A stretch of DNA of 56,272 nucleotides from Verrucomicrobiia bacterium (lineage in GTDB: Bacteria > Verrucomicrobiota > Verrucomicrobiia > Limisphaerales > JAEYXS01): positions 81,665 through 137,936 of the forward strand of contig DASWYF010000025.1 of the NCBI GenBank assembly GCA_036405135.1, given 5' to 3'. The notes under the pieces are model-generated. The model was given only the letters and a program-made list of their open reading frames with translations. It made no database searches and was not told where the DNA came from. Positions 29,809 to 37,300 of this stretch are shown piece after piece. Made by a program: the position numbers and the translations under genes. Numbering within the stretch: position 1 is the first letter of the stretch; each line of letters begins with the position of its first letter.

Positions 29809-30408
29809 ATGTCGGAAGAGACACCAGTACCACCGAAACCGGCCGAAGCCGCAAAGGTTCAGCCGAAGAAGGAAACCGTCCGTATCAGCCTGCCGCCTAA
29901 GGCCAAAGAAACCGTGCGTATCGGTTTGCCCAAGCCCACCGCGCCTGGTCTGCCGCCAAAACCGGCCGCTCCGCCGACTGCTTCCATCCCGGCTCCGCCC
30001 GTTCCTGCCGCTGCCCCTGTGGCTGCGGCCCCGGCAGCACCTGCTCCAGCGGCTCCCGGTGCCACGGTTCGTATCACTTTGCCTCCTGCCGGGCCTCGTC
30101 CCGGTGGCGCGCCTACGGCAGCTGCCGTGCCGCGTCCCGCAGCAGCTCCGGCCGCTGCACCTGCCGCCGCTCCGACGGCTCCCGCAGCAGTGACCGCCAC
30201 GGCCACCGCCGGTGGCGCTACTGCAGTAGCCACGGCCCCAGCAACAGCTCCAGCCAAAGGTGGCAAGCCCGCGAAGGCCCCCAAACCCGCTCCGGCTCCC
30301 GGCGTCCCCGGCAAGACCAGCGTTCTGGATTTGGTATTGGCTATCCTCGCGCTTCTGGTGAATATTGGTGCCGTCGTTTACGGACTGCATTTGGGCGGGA
30401 TGTTCTAA
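29809..30408 (+). CDS. Ala/Pro-rich protein with C-terminal membrane anchor
   Basis: 199 residues. The body (about 1-165) is a disordered Ala/Pro-rich tract with three copies of a short motif, TVRI(S/G/T)LP, at roughly residues 23, 41 and 85. The last 30 residues hold one hydrophobic helix (VLDLVLAILALLVNIGAVVY) and a short tail, so the protein is tail-anchored. Proteins like this usually link partners, with the repeated motif as a docking peptide; that is inference. It starts a same-strand run with thioredoxin (60 bp) and the F-type secretion protein. The glycine-rich ORF opposite it is an artefact of the GC-rich repeats. Confidence 0.75.
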   Translation: MSEETPVPPKPAEAAKVQPKKETVRISLPPKAKETVRIGLPKPTAPGLPPKPAAPPTASIPAPPVPAAAPVAAAPAAPAPAAPGATVRITLPPAGPRPGGAPTAAAVPRPAAAPAAAPAAAPTAPAAVTATATAGGATAVATAPATAPAKGGKPAKAPKPAPAPGVPGKTSVLDLVLAILALLVNIGAVVYGLHLGGMF

Positions 30409-30467
30409 GTCTGCCTTTGGGGTGGACGCAACCAGCCGCCGGAAACGGCGTAAGTATTTAGCGCGTT

Positions 30468-30797
30468 ATGGGTTCAGCCAATATTGTCACGTTGACATCC
30501 GACAACTTCGAAACCGAAGTCTTGAAGTCCTCCGTCCCGGTGCTGGTGGATTTCTGGGCTGAATGGTGCGGTCCCTGCAAGATGCTTGGGCCCACGCTCG
30601 ACGAGTTGTCCAACGAATACGTCGGCAAGGCGAAGATCGCCAAGCTGAACGTAGACGATCATCAGGATCTCGCCGCTCAATTCGGCGTGTCCTCCATCCC
30701 CATGCTCCTGTTCTTCAAGGGCGGCCAGATCCAGAATCAGATGGTCGGCGTGAAGGGCAAGGCCGTACTCAAAGGCGAACTGGACAAGCTCGCTTAA
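30468..30797 (+). CDS. trxA: Thioredoxin
   Basis: 109 residues, the full length of a classical thioredoxin, with the active site WCGPC at 33-37, DFWAEW before it and the cis-proline loop SSIPM near residues 75-79. It reduces disulfides in cytoplasmic proteins using electrons from thioredoxin reductase. No signal peptide. It sits 30 bp before the F-type secretion gene and 60 bp after the Ala/Pro-rich membrane protein, so it may be co-transcribed with both. Confidence 0.95.
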   Translation: MGSANIVTLTSDNFETEVLKSSVPVLVDFWAEWCGPCKMLGPTLDELSNEYVGKAKIAKLNVDDHQDLAAQFGVSSIPMLLFFKGGQIQNQMVGVKGKAVLKGELDKLA

Positions 30798-30827
30798 CGG
30801 CTCCGATACCAAAGCTCGGCGGCGGTT

Positions 30828-31835
30828 ATGATCATCACACCCCGCGAACTTGCCCTCAGGGCAGAGCTGTATCATCAGATGAGTTCCATGTTGAAGGCAG
30901 GCCTCGGCCTGCCTTCTGTCATTGAACAGCTTGCCAAACATCCGCCGAAACACTCCTTCCGCGAGCCGTTACAGATCACCCTGAATCATCTCCGTCAGGG
31001 CCTGACTTTCTCCGAAGCCTTGGCCAAGACCGGCACATGGGTCACTCAGTTTGACCTCTCCTTGTTGGAAGCAGGCGAAAAAAGCGGTCGTCTGCCCGAG
31101 TGCTTCCAAATGCTCTCGAACTACTACCGTGAGCGTGCGGAACTGATCTATGCCCTCATCCAACGGATTGCTTACCCCGTTTTCCTTTTTCACTTCGCAG
31201 TCCTGATCTTTCCGGTCAGTTCGTTGGTGGCGTTGGTGAAAGACGGAGCGGTGGCACAATACATCATCGGCAAGGCGTTCATCGTGGGCCCGGTTTATGC
31301 CCTTGTCTTTCTGACACTGCTCATCGGTCAAGGTCGTCATGGCGAAACATGGCGGGGCATCATCGAAAAAGTCCTCCACCCCATCCCAGTATTGGGCACC
31401 GCCCGGCGTAGCCTAGCCTTGGCCCGCCTCTCCGCTGCCTTGGAAGCACTGCTCGCCGCCGGTGTGCCCACGATTCAAGCATGGATGCTGGCTTCCGCTG
31501 CCTGTGGTTCACCTGCAATCCATTGGACTGTGCAAGGCTGGCAAAGAAGATTGGAGAACGGCGATTTCCCCTCCGAACTCGTCAACGAAGCCCGCGTCTT
31601 CCCCGAACTCTTTGGCAATCTCTACCACTCCGGCGAAGTAAGCGGTCAACTCGATGAATCGTTGGGCCGCATCTACACCTTTTATCAGGAAGAAGGCTCC
31701 CGCAAGATGCGCAGTTTTCTTACCGCTTTGGGCGTAGCCATCACCCTGCTCATCATGCTCGGCATCGCCGCCAGCATCATCATGTTCTACGTCGGCATGT
31801 TCAACCAGATGGGCGCTGCTGCCGGTGGCGATTAA
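30828..31835 (+). CDS. Type II secretion / type IV pilus F-family inner-membrane protein
   Basis: 335 residues with two cytoplasmic F domains, each followed by membrane segments: domain 1 at about 10-110 (the GLTFSEALAKTG and LLEAGEKSGRLPECF motifs), membrane helices near 115-137 and 148-167, domain 2 at about 195-300 (LLAAGVPTIQAW, YHSGEVSGQLDESL) and a last helix near 303-325. This is the GspF/PilC platform fold, though shorter than the usual 400 residues. No ATPase, pseudopilin or secretin gene lies beside it, so it is an orphan copy here; the partner genes must be elsewhere if it works as a platform. Confidence 0.85.
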   Translation: MIITPRELALRAELYHQMSSMLKAGLGLPSVIEQLAKHPPKHSFREPLQITLNHLRQGLTFSEALAKTGTWVTQFDLSLLEAGEKSGRLPECFQMLSNYYRERAELIYALIQRIAYPVFLFHFAVLIFPVSSLVALVKDGAVAQYIIGKAFIVGPVYALVFLTLLIGQGRHGETWRGIIEKVLHPIPVLGTARRSLALARLSAALEALLAAGVPTIQAWMLASAACGSPAIHWTVQGWQRRLENGDFPSELVNEARVFPELFGNLYHSGEVSGQLDESLGRIYTFYQEEGSRKMRSFLTALGVAITLLIMLGIAASIIMFYVGMFNQMGAAAGGD

Positions 31836-31983
31836 GGAGCGCGGCATTTATGCCGCTTCAATGTAAAAGCTATCACAGCAGGTTCAAAATCCAGTCCTGC
31901 GTCCAAGAAGAGGGCTTCTTCCTGCTTCTAAACTCCGCAAGTTATCGAATGCTGAAGCGGTCTCGCATGCGGGACCCCGCTCC
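31836..31983. repeat. Inverted pair of GGAGC-type palindromes, 148 bp
   Basis: The left unit is GGAGC then GCGGCA-TTTA-TGCCGC then TTCAA. The right unit, on the other strand, is GGAGC then a stem GGGTCCCGC / GCGAGACC and CGCTTCA. The interior has two more small hairpins (GCAGG...CCTGC and AAGAAG...CTTCTT). The element fills the gap between two convergent genes. Confidence 0.65.
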
Positions 31984-31986
31984 TTG

Positions 31987-32625
31987 TTACGGTAGCTCCT
32001 CGATCGTGATATCCTTATACCACGCCTCTGTCGGCGGACCGCTGTGGATCTGCACCGCGATGATTCCATAGCGCGGGATCGTCGCATCCTCCTCGGTGTA
32101 ATCCACCGTCTTCTTACCGTTCACTAAAAGCTGTATCCGTGCCCCTTCACACCGGATCTCATATTCATTCCAGTCATTCGTTTTCACGAACTGCGGAATC
32201 TCCTCCTTCGCCGGACCGGCCAAGATTCTCTTGCGCCGCGATTCATCATACAACGCGCCCCAATACTGTTGCCCCATATCGGCCTGATACCCGATCACCT
32301 CATGATGATTCGGAATGCGTTGCGTGCGGAACTGGATGCCCGCATTCGCTTTCTCACCACCCAACAGCTTGAACTTCGCGCGCAGGACGAAATTCGTGTA
32401 TTGCCGCGTCGTGCAGAGGAATTCATTACGCGGAATCGCTGTCTGCAAATTGCCGCCCACGATCGCGCCATCTTGGATGCGGAAACTCTTGCTCGTATCC
32501 CCTTCCCAGCCCGTAAACGTCTTGCCATCGAAAAGAGAAACCTTCTTCGCCGGTTCCGCTGCGAATACGGAACCCAGCAACACACAACCCGACACAAGGC
32601 CGAACAAACACTTCAAGGTGGTCAT
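31987..32625 (-). CDS. DUF1080 (3-keto-disaccharide hydrolase family) exported protein
   Basis: 212 residues from the ATG at 32625, chosen because a clear signal peptide begins there (LKCLFGLVSGCVLLGSVFAAEPAKK, cleavage near FAA); the frame runs upstream to 32694. The rest is a DUF1080 concanavalin-like domain: LFDGKTFTGWEG, NFVLRAKFKL, NAGIQFRTQRI, DWNEYEIRCEGARIQLLVNG and IAVQIHSGPPTEAWYKDI. Family members are exported and some are reported to act on 3-keto sugars, but the function of this one is unknown. The family is expanded in Planctomycetota and Verrucomicrobiota. Both flanking spacers hold inverted palindrome pairs. Confidence 0.88.
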   Translation of the reverse strand: MTTLKCLFGLVSGCVLLGSVFAAEPAKKVSLFDGKTFTGWEGDTSKSFRIQDGAIVGGNLQTAIPRNEFLCTTRQYTNFVLRAKFKLLGGEKANAGIQFRTQRIPNHHEVIGYQADMGQQYWGALYDESRRKRILAGPAKEEIPQFVKTNDWNEYEIRCEGARIQLLVNGKKTVDYTEEDATIPRYGIIAVQIHSGPPTEAWYKDITIEELP

Positions 32626-32678
32626 GAGTGTGATTAAAAAGAGGAACCTAAAATCTGTCGAGCGCAGACGCAGCCAGC

Positions 32679-32826
32679 GGAGCGCGGCTTTCAAGCCGCT
32701 TCAACGTCCGCAAACCAGATGACATAGAAATTTTAAGGTCATCGAGTGAATAGCTCTTGAGACTGTAAGGCGTTTTGAAACTGCTTATAGCTTATGACCG
32801 TTGAAGCGGCTTAAAAGCCGCGCTCC
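32679..32826. repeat. Inverted pair of GGAGC-type palindromes, 148 bp, second copy
   Basis: The left unit is GGAGC then GCGGCTTTCAAGCCGC then TTCAACG at 32679-32706. The right unit on the minus strand is GGAGC then GCGGCTTTTAAGCCGC then TTCAACG (32799-32826). The outer span is 148 bp, identical to the copy at 31836-31983. Internal sequence differs but again holds an inverted repeat (GATGAC...GTCATC). Confidence 0.75.
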
Positions 32827-32889
32827 CTCCCCTCCCTTGACGGCTCGCCCCGTTCACCACAGAGTTCCGCCGCCTTAACGTCTCGCTAT

Positions 32890-33384
32890 ATGCCGCACAT
32901 TCACGAGAAAATTGATTTCACCGTCGCCATCTTTGTGGTGCACGAGCAGAAAATCCTGCTCATCCATCACCGCAAGCTTGGCAAGTGGCTCCCGCTCGGC
33001 GGACACGTGGAATTGGAAGAGGAGCCCGAGCAAGCCGCGCTCCGTGAAGCGAAAGAAGAAAGCGGCCTCGACGTGGAACTCATCGGCGAACGCCCGCCCA
33101 CCACCAGCCCCGGCACCCGCGCGCTCATCGCACCACGTTTTCTCGATATTCATCGTATCAGTGACACGCACGAACACATCGGCCTCATCTACTGGGCGCG
33201 ACCGAAAGGGGGCGATGTCGCCCTTGCGGAAGAGGAGCATCACGCCATCCGTTGGTGCAGCGCGGATGAACTGCTCACGCTCGATCCGCCGATGTCCGAT
33301 GCCGTGAAGTGGTATTGCCTGAAGGCTATCAGTGAGATCTCCGCCATCCCCGCCGACGCCAAGCAGCCAGTGATGCTGGTTTGA
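32890..33384 (+). CDS. Nudix hydrolase
   Basis: 164 residues. The Nudix box is complete: G38, E44, R52, E53, E56, E57, G59 and L60 (GHVELEEEPEQAALREAKEE and on), so Mg-dependent pyrophosphohydrolase activity on a nucleoside diphosphate-X substrate is expected. The substrate cannot be told from the sequence; similarity in size and in the WLPLGGHVE stretch is to small house-cleaning Nudix proteins. Cytoplasmic. The stop codon is separated by one base from the start of the MFS transporter gene, so the two are very likely one operon, which suggests that it acts on a nucleotide-like solute. Confidence 0.9.
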   Translation: MPHIHEKIDFTVAIFVVHEQKILLIHHRKLGKWLPLGGHVELEEEPEQAALREAKEESGLDVELIGERPPTTSPGTRALIAPRFLDIHRISDTHEHIGLIYWARPKGGDVALAEEEHHAIRWCSADELLTLDPPMSDAVKWYCLKAISEISAIPADAKQPVMLV

Positions 33385-33385
33385 T

Positions 33386-34555
33386 ATGCGCCCGCCGTTC
33401 GTCAAAGTCATTTGCTACCTGCTCGAAGGCCTGAACGCCTTCGCCACGGCGTATTATTTCAATTACCTGATGTTTCTCCTGCAGAAGGAGTATCAGTTCG
33501 ATAATAAGCACAACCTCGCCGTGGGTGCCGTGCATGGCCTCATCTACGTGGTGGCCTCGTGGCTGGGCGGCAAGATCGGGCAGAAGGCCGGTTATTTCAG
33601 CATCCTGCGCATCGGTTTCATTGGCATGGCTTTGAGCGTACTGCTGGGCGGGATTTTCCCCTCCATCGTGATGCAGCTCGTGGCACTTACACTATGGACC
33701 ATCACCATGTGCCTCACCTGGCCGATGCTGGAAGCCATGGTCGCCGAACATGAAGATGCTGCCGCTCTGCCACATCGCCTCGGCCTCTATAACGTCGTTT
33801 GGGCCGCCAGTGCTGCCGCCGCATATTTCAGTGGGGGCATGATTTTCGAATCACTCGGTTTGAAGAGCCTCTACTGGTTGCCTTTCATCCTGCATGTCAT
33901 CCAGTTCATCCTCACTTTTCCGCTAAAGAAATGGCATGATGACTGGCTTGCCAAAGCCCCACCGATCCGTGGTGAAGCCGCCGTGATGGGTGAAGGCGTG
34001 GGCAAACCGCGTTATTTCCAAAAGCTCGCGTTCATGGCGAACCCTTTCTCCTACATGACCATCAACACGTTGCTCGCCGTAGTGCCCGGCATCGCCGCGA
34101 ATAACGGTCTGAGTGTAGCCGAAGCCGGTCGCATCATGTCCCTCTGGTTCATGGTCCGTGCGGCTTCGTTTGTGGTGCTGTGGTTCTGGCACGGGTGGCA
34201 CTATCGCTTCGGCTGGTTTGTAGCGGCGTTCATCATGCTCGGCGGCGGCTTCCTAAGCATCATGCTGGCGAATGCCGTGTGGCAACTTATCGTCGCCCAA
34301 ATCGTTTTCGGCCTCGCCACAGGACTTATCTATTATTCCTCACTCTTCTACGCCATGGATGGCAGTGAGGCAAAAGGCGAGCACGGCGGCATCCATGAAG
34401 CCCTCATCGGTGCCGGTATTTGCGGCGGTCCTGCAATCGGTGCGGCGAGTCTCTACCTCGCTCCCGGTCATCCGACAGCAGCGGCATGGGCGGTAGGAAC
34501 CATCTTGCTGGCAGGGTTTGGTGGTTTATTTAAGGTAAGAGCAGCGGGAAAATAA
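33386..34555 (+). CDS. MFS transporter
   Basis: 389 residues with about twelve hydrophobic segments in two halves separated by a hydrophilic loop near residues 185-205, the MFS layout. The loop after helix 2 carries GGKIGQKAGYFSILRIG, a weak version of the family motif. Small glycine- and alanine-rich helices in both halves fit a proton- or ion-driven carrier in the inner membrane; direction and solute are unknown. Coupling to a Nudix hydrolase gene hints at nucleoside- or nucleotide-sugar-related solutes, which is inference. A terminator follows at 34667-34686. Confidence 0.85.
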   Translation: MRPPFVKVICYLLEGLNAFATAYYFNYLMFLLQKEYQFDNKHNLAVGAVHGLIYVVASWLGGKIGQKAGYFSILRIGFIGMALSVLLGGIFPSIVMQLVALTLWTITMCLTWPMLEAMVAEHEDAAALPHRLGLYNVVWAASAAAAYFSGGMIFESLGLKSLYWLPFILHVIQFILTFPLKKWHDDWLAKAPPIRGEAAVMGEGVGKPRYFQKLAFMANPFSYMTINTLLAVVPGIAANNGLSVAEAGRIMSLWFMVRAASFVVLWFWHGWHYRFGWFVAAFIMLGGGFLSIMLANAVWQLIVAQIVFGLATGLIYYSSLFYAMDGSEAKGEHGGIHEALIGAGICGGPAIGAASLYLAPGHPTAAAWAVGTILLAGFGGLFKVRAAGK

Positions 34556-34661
34556 ATGACTAATGACGAAATCCGAATGACCAAGAAATGAGCAATGCCC
34601 AATGACCTAATTGGGGCTTAGTCATTGGACATTCCTTGGGAATTCGTGCTTGGTCATTCGT
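34554..34661. repeat. AATGAC-rich inverted repeat
   Basis: Contains TAATGACG, GAATGACC, AATGAGC, AATGCCC and CAATGACC in tandem on the left. The right side carries the reverse complements GTCATTGG, CTTGGTCATTCG and GTCATTTCGG. CGAATGACCAAG (34574-34585) pairs with CTTGGTCATTCG (34649-34660) and CCAATGAC with GTCATTGG. It lies in the gap downstream of the MFS gene. Confidence 0.65.
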
Positions 34662-34666
34662 CATTT

Positions 34667-34686
34667 CGGCCCGGAGGGCCGTTTTT
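34667..34686 (+). terminator. Terminator after the Nudix-MFS operon
   Basis: CGGCCC-GGA-GGGCCG followed by TTTTT on the plus strand. Short stem but a clean intrinsic terminator, 60 bp before fabI. Confidence 0.65.
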
Positions 34687-34745
34687 ACCCCTTGCCACCC
34701 CTTCCCTAGGTCCGGCAAACTCCCGTTACTAACGTTTTTACGCTT

Positions 34746-35516
34746 ATGTCACTACTCGCAGGTAAAATTGGTATTGTTTTCGGCGTCGCCAACAAGCGTT
34801 CCATCGCCTGGGCCATTGCCCAGGCCTGGGCCAAGGCTGGCGCGACCCTCGCGTTCACCTACCAGGGCGAGCGCCTCAAGGAAAACGTCGAAGAACTCGT
34901 CGCTACCTTCGGTCCCGATACCCTCCTCGTGCCGTGCGATGTAACGAAGGATGCGGATATCGACGCCGTGTTCGCCCAAGTGAAAGAGAAATTTGGCAAG
35001 CTGGACCTCCTCCTGCACTCCGTGGCGTTCGCGCCGAAGGAAGCCCTCGAAGGCCGTTTCGTGAACACCACGCGTGATGCGTTCAAGATTTCGCACGACA
35101 TCAGCGCTTATTCGCTCGTCGCCCTCGCACGCGGCGCGGCTCCGCTCATGACCGATGGCGGCAGCATCGTGGCCATGTCCTACTACGGCGCGGAGAAAGT
35201 GGTGCCGCACTACAATGTGATGGGTGTGGCGAAAGCCGCTCTTGAAGCCTCCACGCGCTATCTCGCTTACGATCTCGGCCAACAAAAGATCCGCGTGAAC
35301 TGCATCAGCGCCGGTCCGGTGAACACGCTCGCCGCCCGCGGCATCTCCGGCTTCAGCACCATGCTCAAGCACTACGAAGAGCACTCGCCGCTGAAGCGCA
35401 ATGTGACGCCTGATGAACTCGGTGCCACCGGCGTATTCCTCGCCAGCGACGGCGCCGCCGCCATCACCGGCCAGGTGCTCTACGTGGATAGCGGTTACCA
35501 GATCATGGGCATGTAA
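34746..35516 (+). CDS. fabI: Enoyl-[acyl-carrier-protein] reductase (NADH)
   Basis: 256 residues, colinear with Escherichia coli FabI. The cofactor-binding segment reads VFGVANKRSIAWAIAQ. The catalytic pair is Y156 and K163 (YNVMGVAK), with Y146 at the E. coli position too. It reduces trans-2-enoyl-ACP to acyl-ACP with NADH in the last step of each round of fatty acid elongation and is the usual target of triclosan. It is a stand-alone gene with its own terminator; other fab genes are not in the window. Confidence 0.96.
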   Translation: MSLLAGKIGIVFGVANKRSIAWAIAQAWAKAGATLAFTYQGERLKENVEELVATFGPDTLLVPCDVTKDADIDAVFAQVKEKFGKLDLLLHSVAFAPKEALEGRFVNTTRDAFKISHDISAYSLVALARGAAPLMTDGGSIVAMSYYGAEKVVPHYNVMGVAKAALEASTRYLAYDLGQQKIRVNCISAGPVNTLAARGISGFSTMLKHYEEHSPLKRNVTPDELGATGVFLASDGAAAITGQVLYVDSGYQIMGM

Positions 35517-35535
35517 GCCTTTTAAATCTCATCAA

Positions 35536-35571
35536 ACAAAAAGCCGCATCAGCAATGATGCGGCTTTTTTC
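35536..35571 (+). terminator. fabI terminator
   Basis: AAAAAGCCGCATC, a short loop, then GATGCGGCTTTTTT. Strong stem with oligo-U on the plus strand, 20 bp after the fabI stop codon. Confidence 0.85.
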
Positions 35572-35654
35572 ATGTATGCGCAGGATCACAGATTTCCGCG
35601 TAGAAAACTTTCTCCAGAGATTGCCCACCGCGCCGTTTCCCCTTACAAAACGGC

Positions 35655-36119
35655 ATGGCGAAAAACAAATCCTCTTCTTCCAAGACAGCTCTCACTGACA
35701 GTCTCAACCAAGTCCTCGCGGATTCTTATGCGCTCATGTCGCTGACGCATCTTGCGCATTGGAATGTCGAAGGTCCTGATTTCTTCGCCCTGCACACTGC
35801 TTTTCAAACGCAATACGAAGAACTGTTCGCCGCCACGGATGAGATCGCCGAACGTATCCGTGCCCTCGACGCTTATGCGATCGGCGGCTTGGGTGCGCTC
35901 GCCAAGACAGCAGGCATGAAAGAATTCGCCGCGCCCATGTCGCAAGAGGGCTACGTGAAGCAACTCCTCAGTGCGAATGAGAAATTGCTGGTGGATGCTG
36001 CCAAAGCCCGTGATCTCGCAGGTAAACTTGAAGACGCGGAAAGCCAGGACTTGATGATTGGCCGTATCACCCTCCATCAGAAAACCGTCTGGATGCTGAA
36101 AAGCTTCCTGAAATCCTGA
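35655..36119 (+). CDS. dps: Dps-family ferritin-like protein
   Basis: 154 residues, a four-helix Dps subunit. The conserved first pair is H35 (HLAHWNVEGP) and H47 (FALHTAF), with D62 and E66 in TDEIAERI. The position usually occupied by aspartate four residues after H47 is a glutamine (Q51), so the ferroxidase site may be altered. Dps dodecamers store iron and protect DNA from peroxide in stationary phase. A lysine/serine-rich N-terminal tail (residues 1-15) could bind DNA. No OxyR or Fur site seen upstream. It is preceded by the fabI terminator and converges on the gene at 36164. Confidence 0.85.
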   Translation: MAKNKSSSSKTALTDSLNQVLADSYALMSLTHLAHWNVEGPDFFALHTAFQTQYEELFAATDEIAERIRALDAYAIGGLGALAKTAGMKEFAAPMSQEGYVKQLLSANEKLLVDAAKARDLAGKLEDAESQDLMIGRITLHQKTVWMLKSFLKS

Positions 36120-36129
36120 AGTTTCGGAA

Positions 36130-36155
36130 GGGCGCGAGATCATTATCTCGCGCCC
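36130..36155. repeat. Perfect 11-bp-stem palindrome between dps and the convergent gene
   Basis: GGGCGCGAGAT, loop CATT, then ATCTCGCGCCC. No U-tract on either strand, so not a standard intrinsic terminator; it may be one of the intergenic palindromes described in the findings or a simple transcript end. Confidence 0.55.
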
Positions 36156-36163
36156 CCCGCAAA

Positions 36164-37210
36164 TCATGTCGCAATGACCTGCGGCTTGCTTCCTAAAGCA
36201 TCACTGATCAGCAACCAGTCGCCGATCGCACCTTTTTTACCACCCTCTTCCACCGGCTTGCGATAAGCTGAAACACGTCGAACCGATGGCATGCCTTGAT
36301 CGATCTTCACGATCGCCATCAGACATTTTTGCGCCGCAGCCTCATTCCAAGTTTTGCCGCTCACAAGCGTATCTTCCATCAAGCCGCGCAAATCCTCAGC
36401 CGCCTTGCTCGTCATCGCTTTCACCAGTTTGTCTGGATGCCACAAGGAAAACTCTGGCAACGGCAGTTCAAACAAAGGTGCCTCGGTCTTATCATGGCCC
36501 AAAAGCTTTTGATAGTACGGCGCAGCATCCGCCCACTCGTGAACGCCCGCTTTTAATTCACGCGCCAAGGCGAGCGAATAATGGGCGCTGAGCAGATGTT
36601 CCCGCAGATGATTCGTGAACAGCTCCGCATCAGGCAGCACTTCCGCTGCTGGATCTGGCGAAGGCAAAGCATCCTCTGCGAAGAACTTCACCATCTGGAT
36701 GCGGCCGGCGAGATCATGCAGATAATTCGAGGCCAGATCCGTATAGTCTAATCCTGTGCGCTGCGCCATCTGGCGGATGCGTTGGATCTTGGGTCGCAGA
36801 TTTTCCTGCACCGCCACATTGAAGATGCGCCAGTTCTCCACAGATTGCGCCACCGCCGCTTCCCAGTCCTTGAACGCCATCAGATGCTGATCCAAGCCAG
36901 TCAACACACCATCCTTCACTTTGCCGTAGCTCTTCTCGAAATCCACGACCTCTACCAAGCCCACATCGTACAGTGATTTCAATGCCAGCACCAGACCACC
37001 CGGCATCGGGATGAGGCCGCGAACCAGTTCGTTCAATGTCCGCTTGTCCATCATCAGCGAACCGGTCAGCAACAAAAGGGAGTAATCCGGCAGGAAAGAC
37101 TGGTTCAATCGCGCCAAAGCCAGCCGGGGCAATTGATACTGCTCCGGACCGATGACCGCATTCGGCCGGGTCTGATACGACAACCCGCTGCAATAGAGCT
37201 TGATCTTCAT
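36164..37210 (-). CDS. Conserved hypothetical protein
   Basis: 348 residues, no family recognised. Mostly predicted helical and rich in charged residues; no signal peptide, membrane segment or clear enzyme motif. Possible landmarks are LMMDKRTLNELVRGLIPMP at about 50-70, with the look of a short winged-helix-like region, and the C-terminal DWLLISDALGSKPQVIAT. It could be a cytoplasmic regulator or structural protein. It converges on dps, separated by the palindrome at 36130-36155, and its own promoter would lie at 37211-37300 in the short gap before the glycosyltransferase gene on the same strand. Confidence 0.65.
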   Translation of the reverse strand: MKIKLYCSGLSYQTRPNAVIGPEQYQLPRLALARLNQSFLPDYSLLLLTGSLMMDKRTLNELVRGLIPMPGGLVLALKSLYDVGLVEVVDFEKSYGKVKDGVLTGLDQHLMAFKDWEAAVAQSVENWRIFNVAVQENLRPKIQRIRQMAQRTGLDYTDLASNYLHDLAGRIQMVKFFAEDALPSPDPAAEVLPDAELFTNHLREHLLSAHYSLALARELKAGVHEWADAAPYYQKLLGHDKTEAPLFELPLPEFSLWHPDKLVKAMTSKAAEDLRGLMEDTLVSGKTWNEAAAQKCLMAIVKIDQGMPSVRRVSAYRKPVEEGGKKGAIGDWLLISDALGSKPQVIAT

Positions 37211-37300
37211 TCAACTTGGCGACGAAGTTATTTCAATTAACCGCAAAACCTTGCGATATGCAAGGAGAGTGCTAGACCTAATATCTCCACACTTGTGTCG

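Noticed and set aside
29803..30390. Glycine/serine-rich minus-strand ORF of 195 aa
   Set aside because: Arises from the reverse complement of the Ala/Pro-rich repeats of the plus-strand gene.
34554..34661. CRISPR or tandem satellite reading of the AATGAC array
   Set aside because: Units are only 7-8 nt with no spacer regularity, and the right side is inverted.
34752..35384. 210-aa minus-strand ORF opposite fabI
   Set aside because: Shadow of a gene with all FabI catalytic residues.
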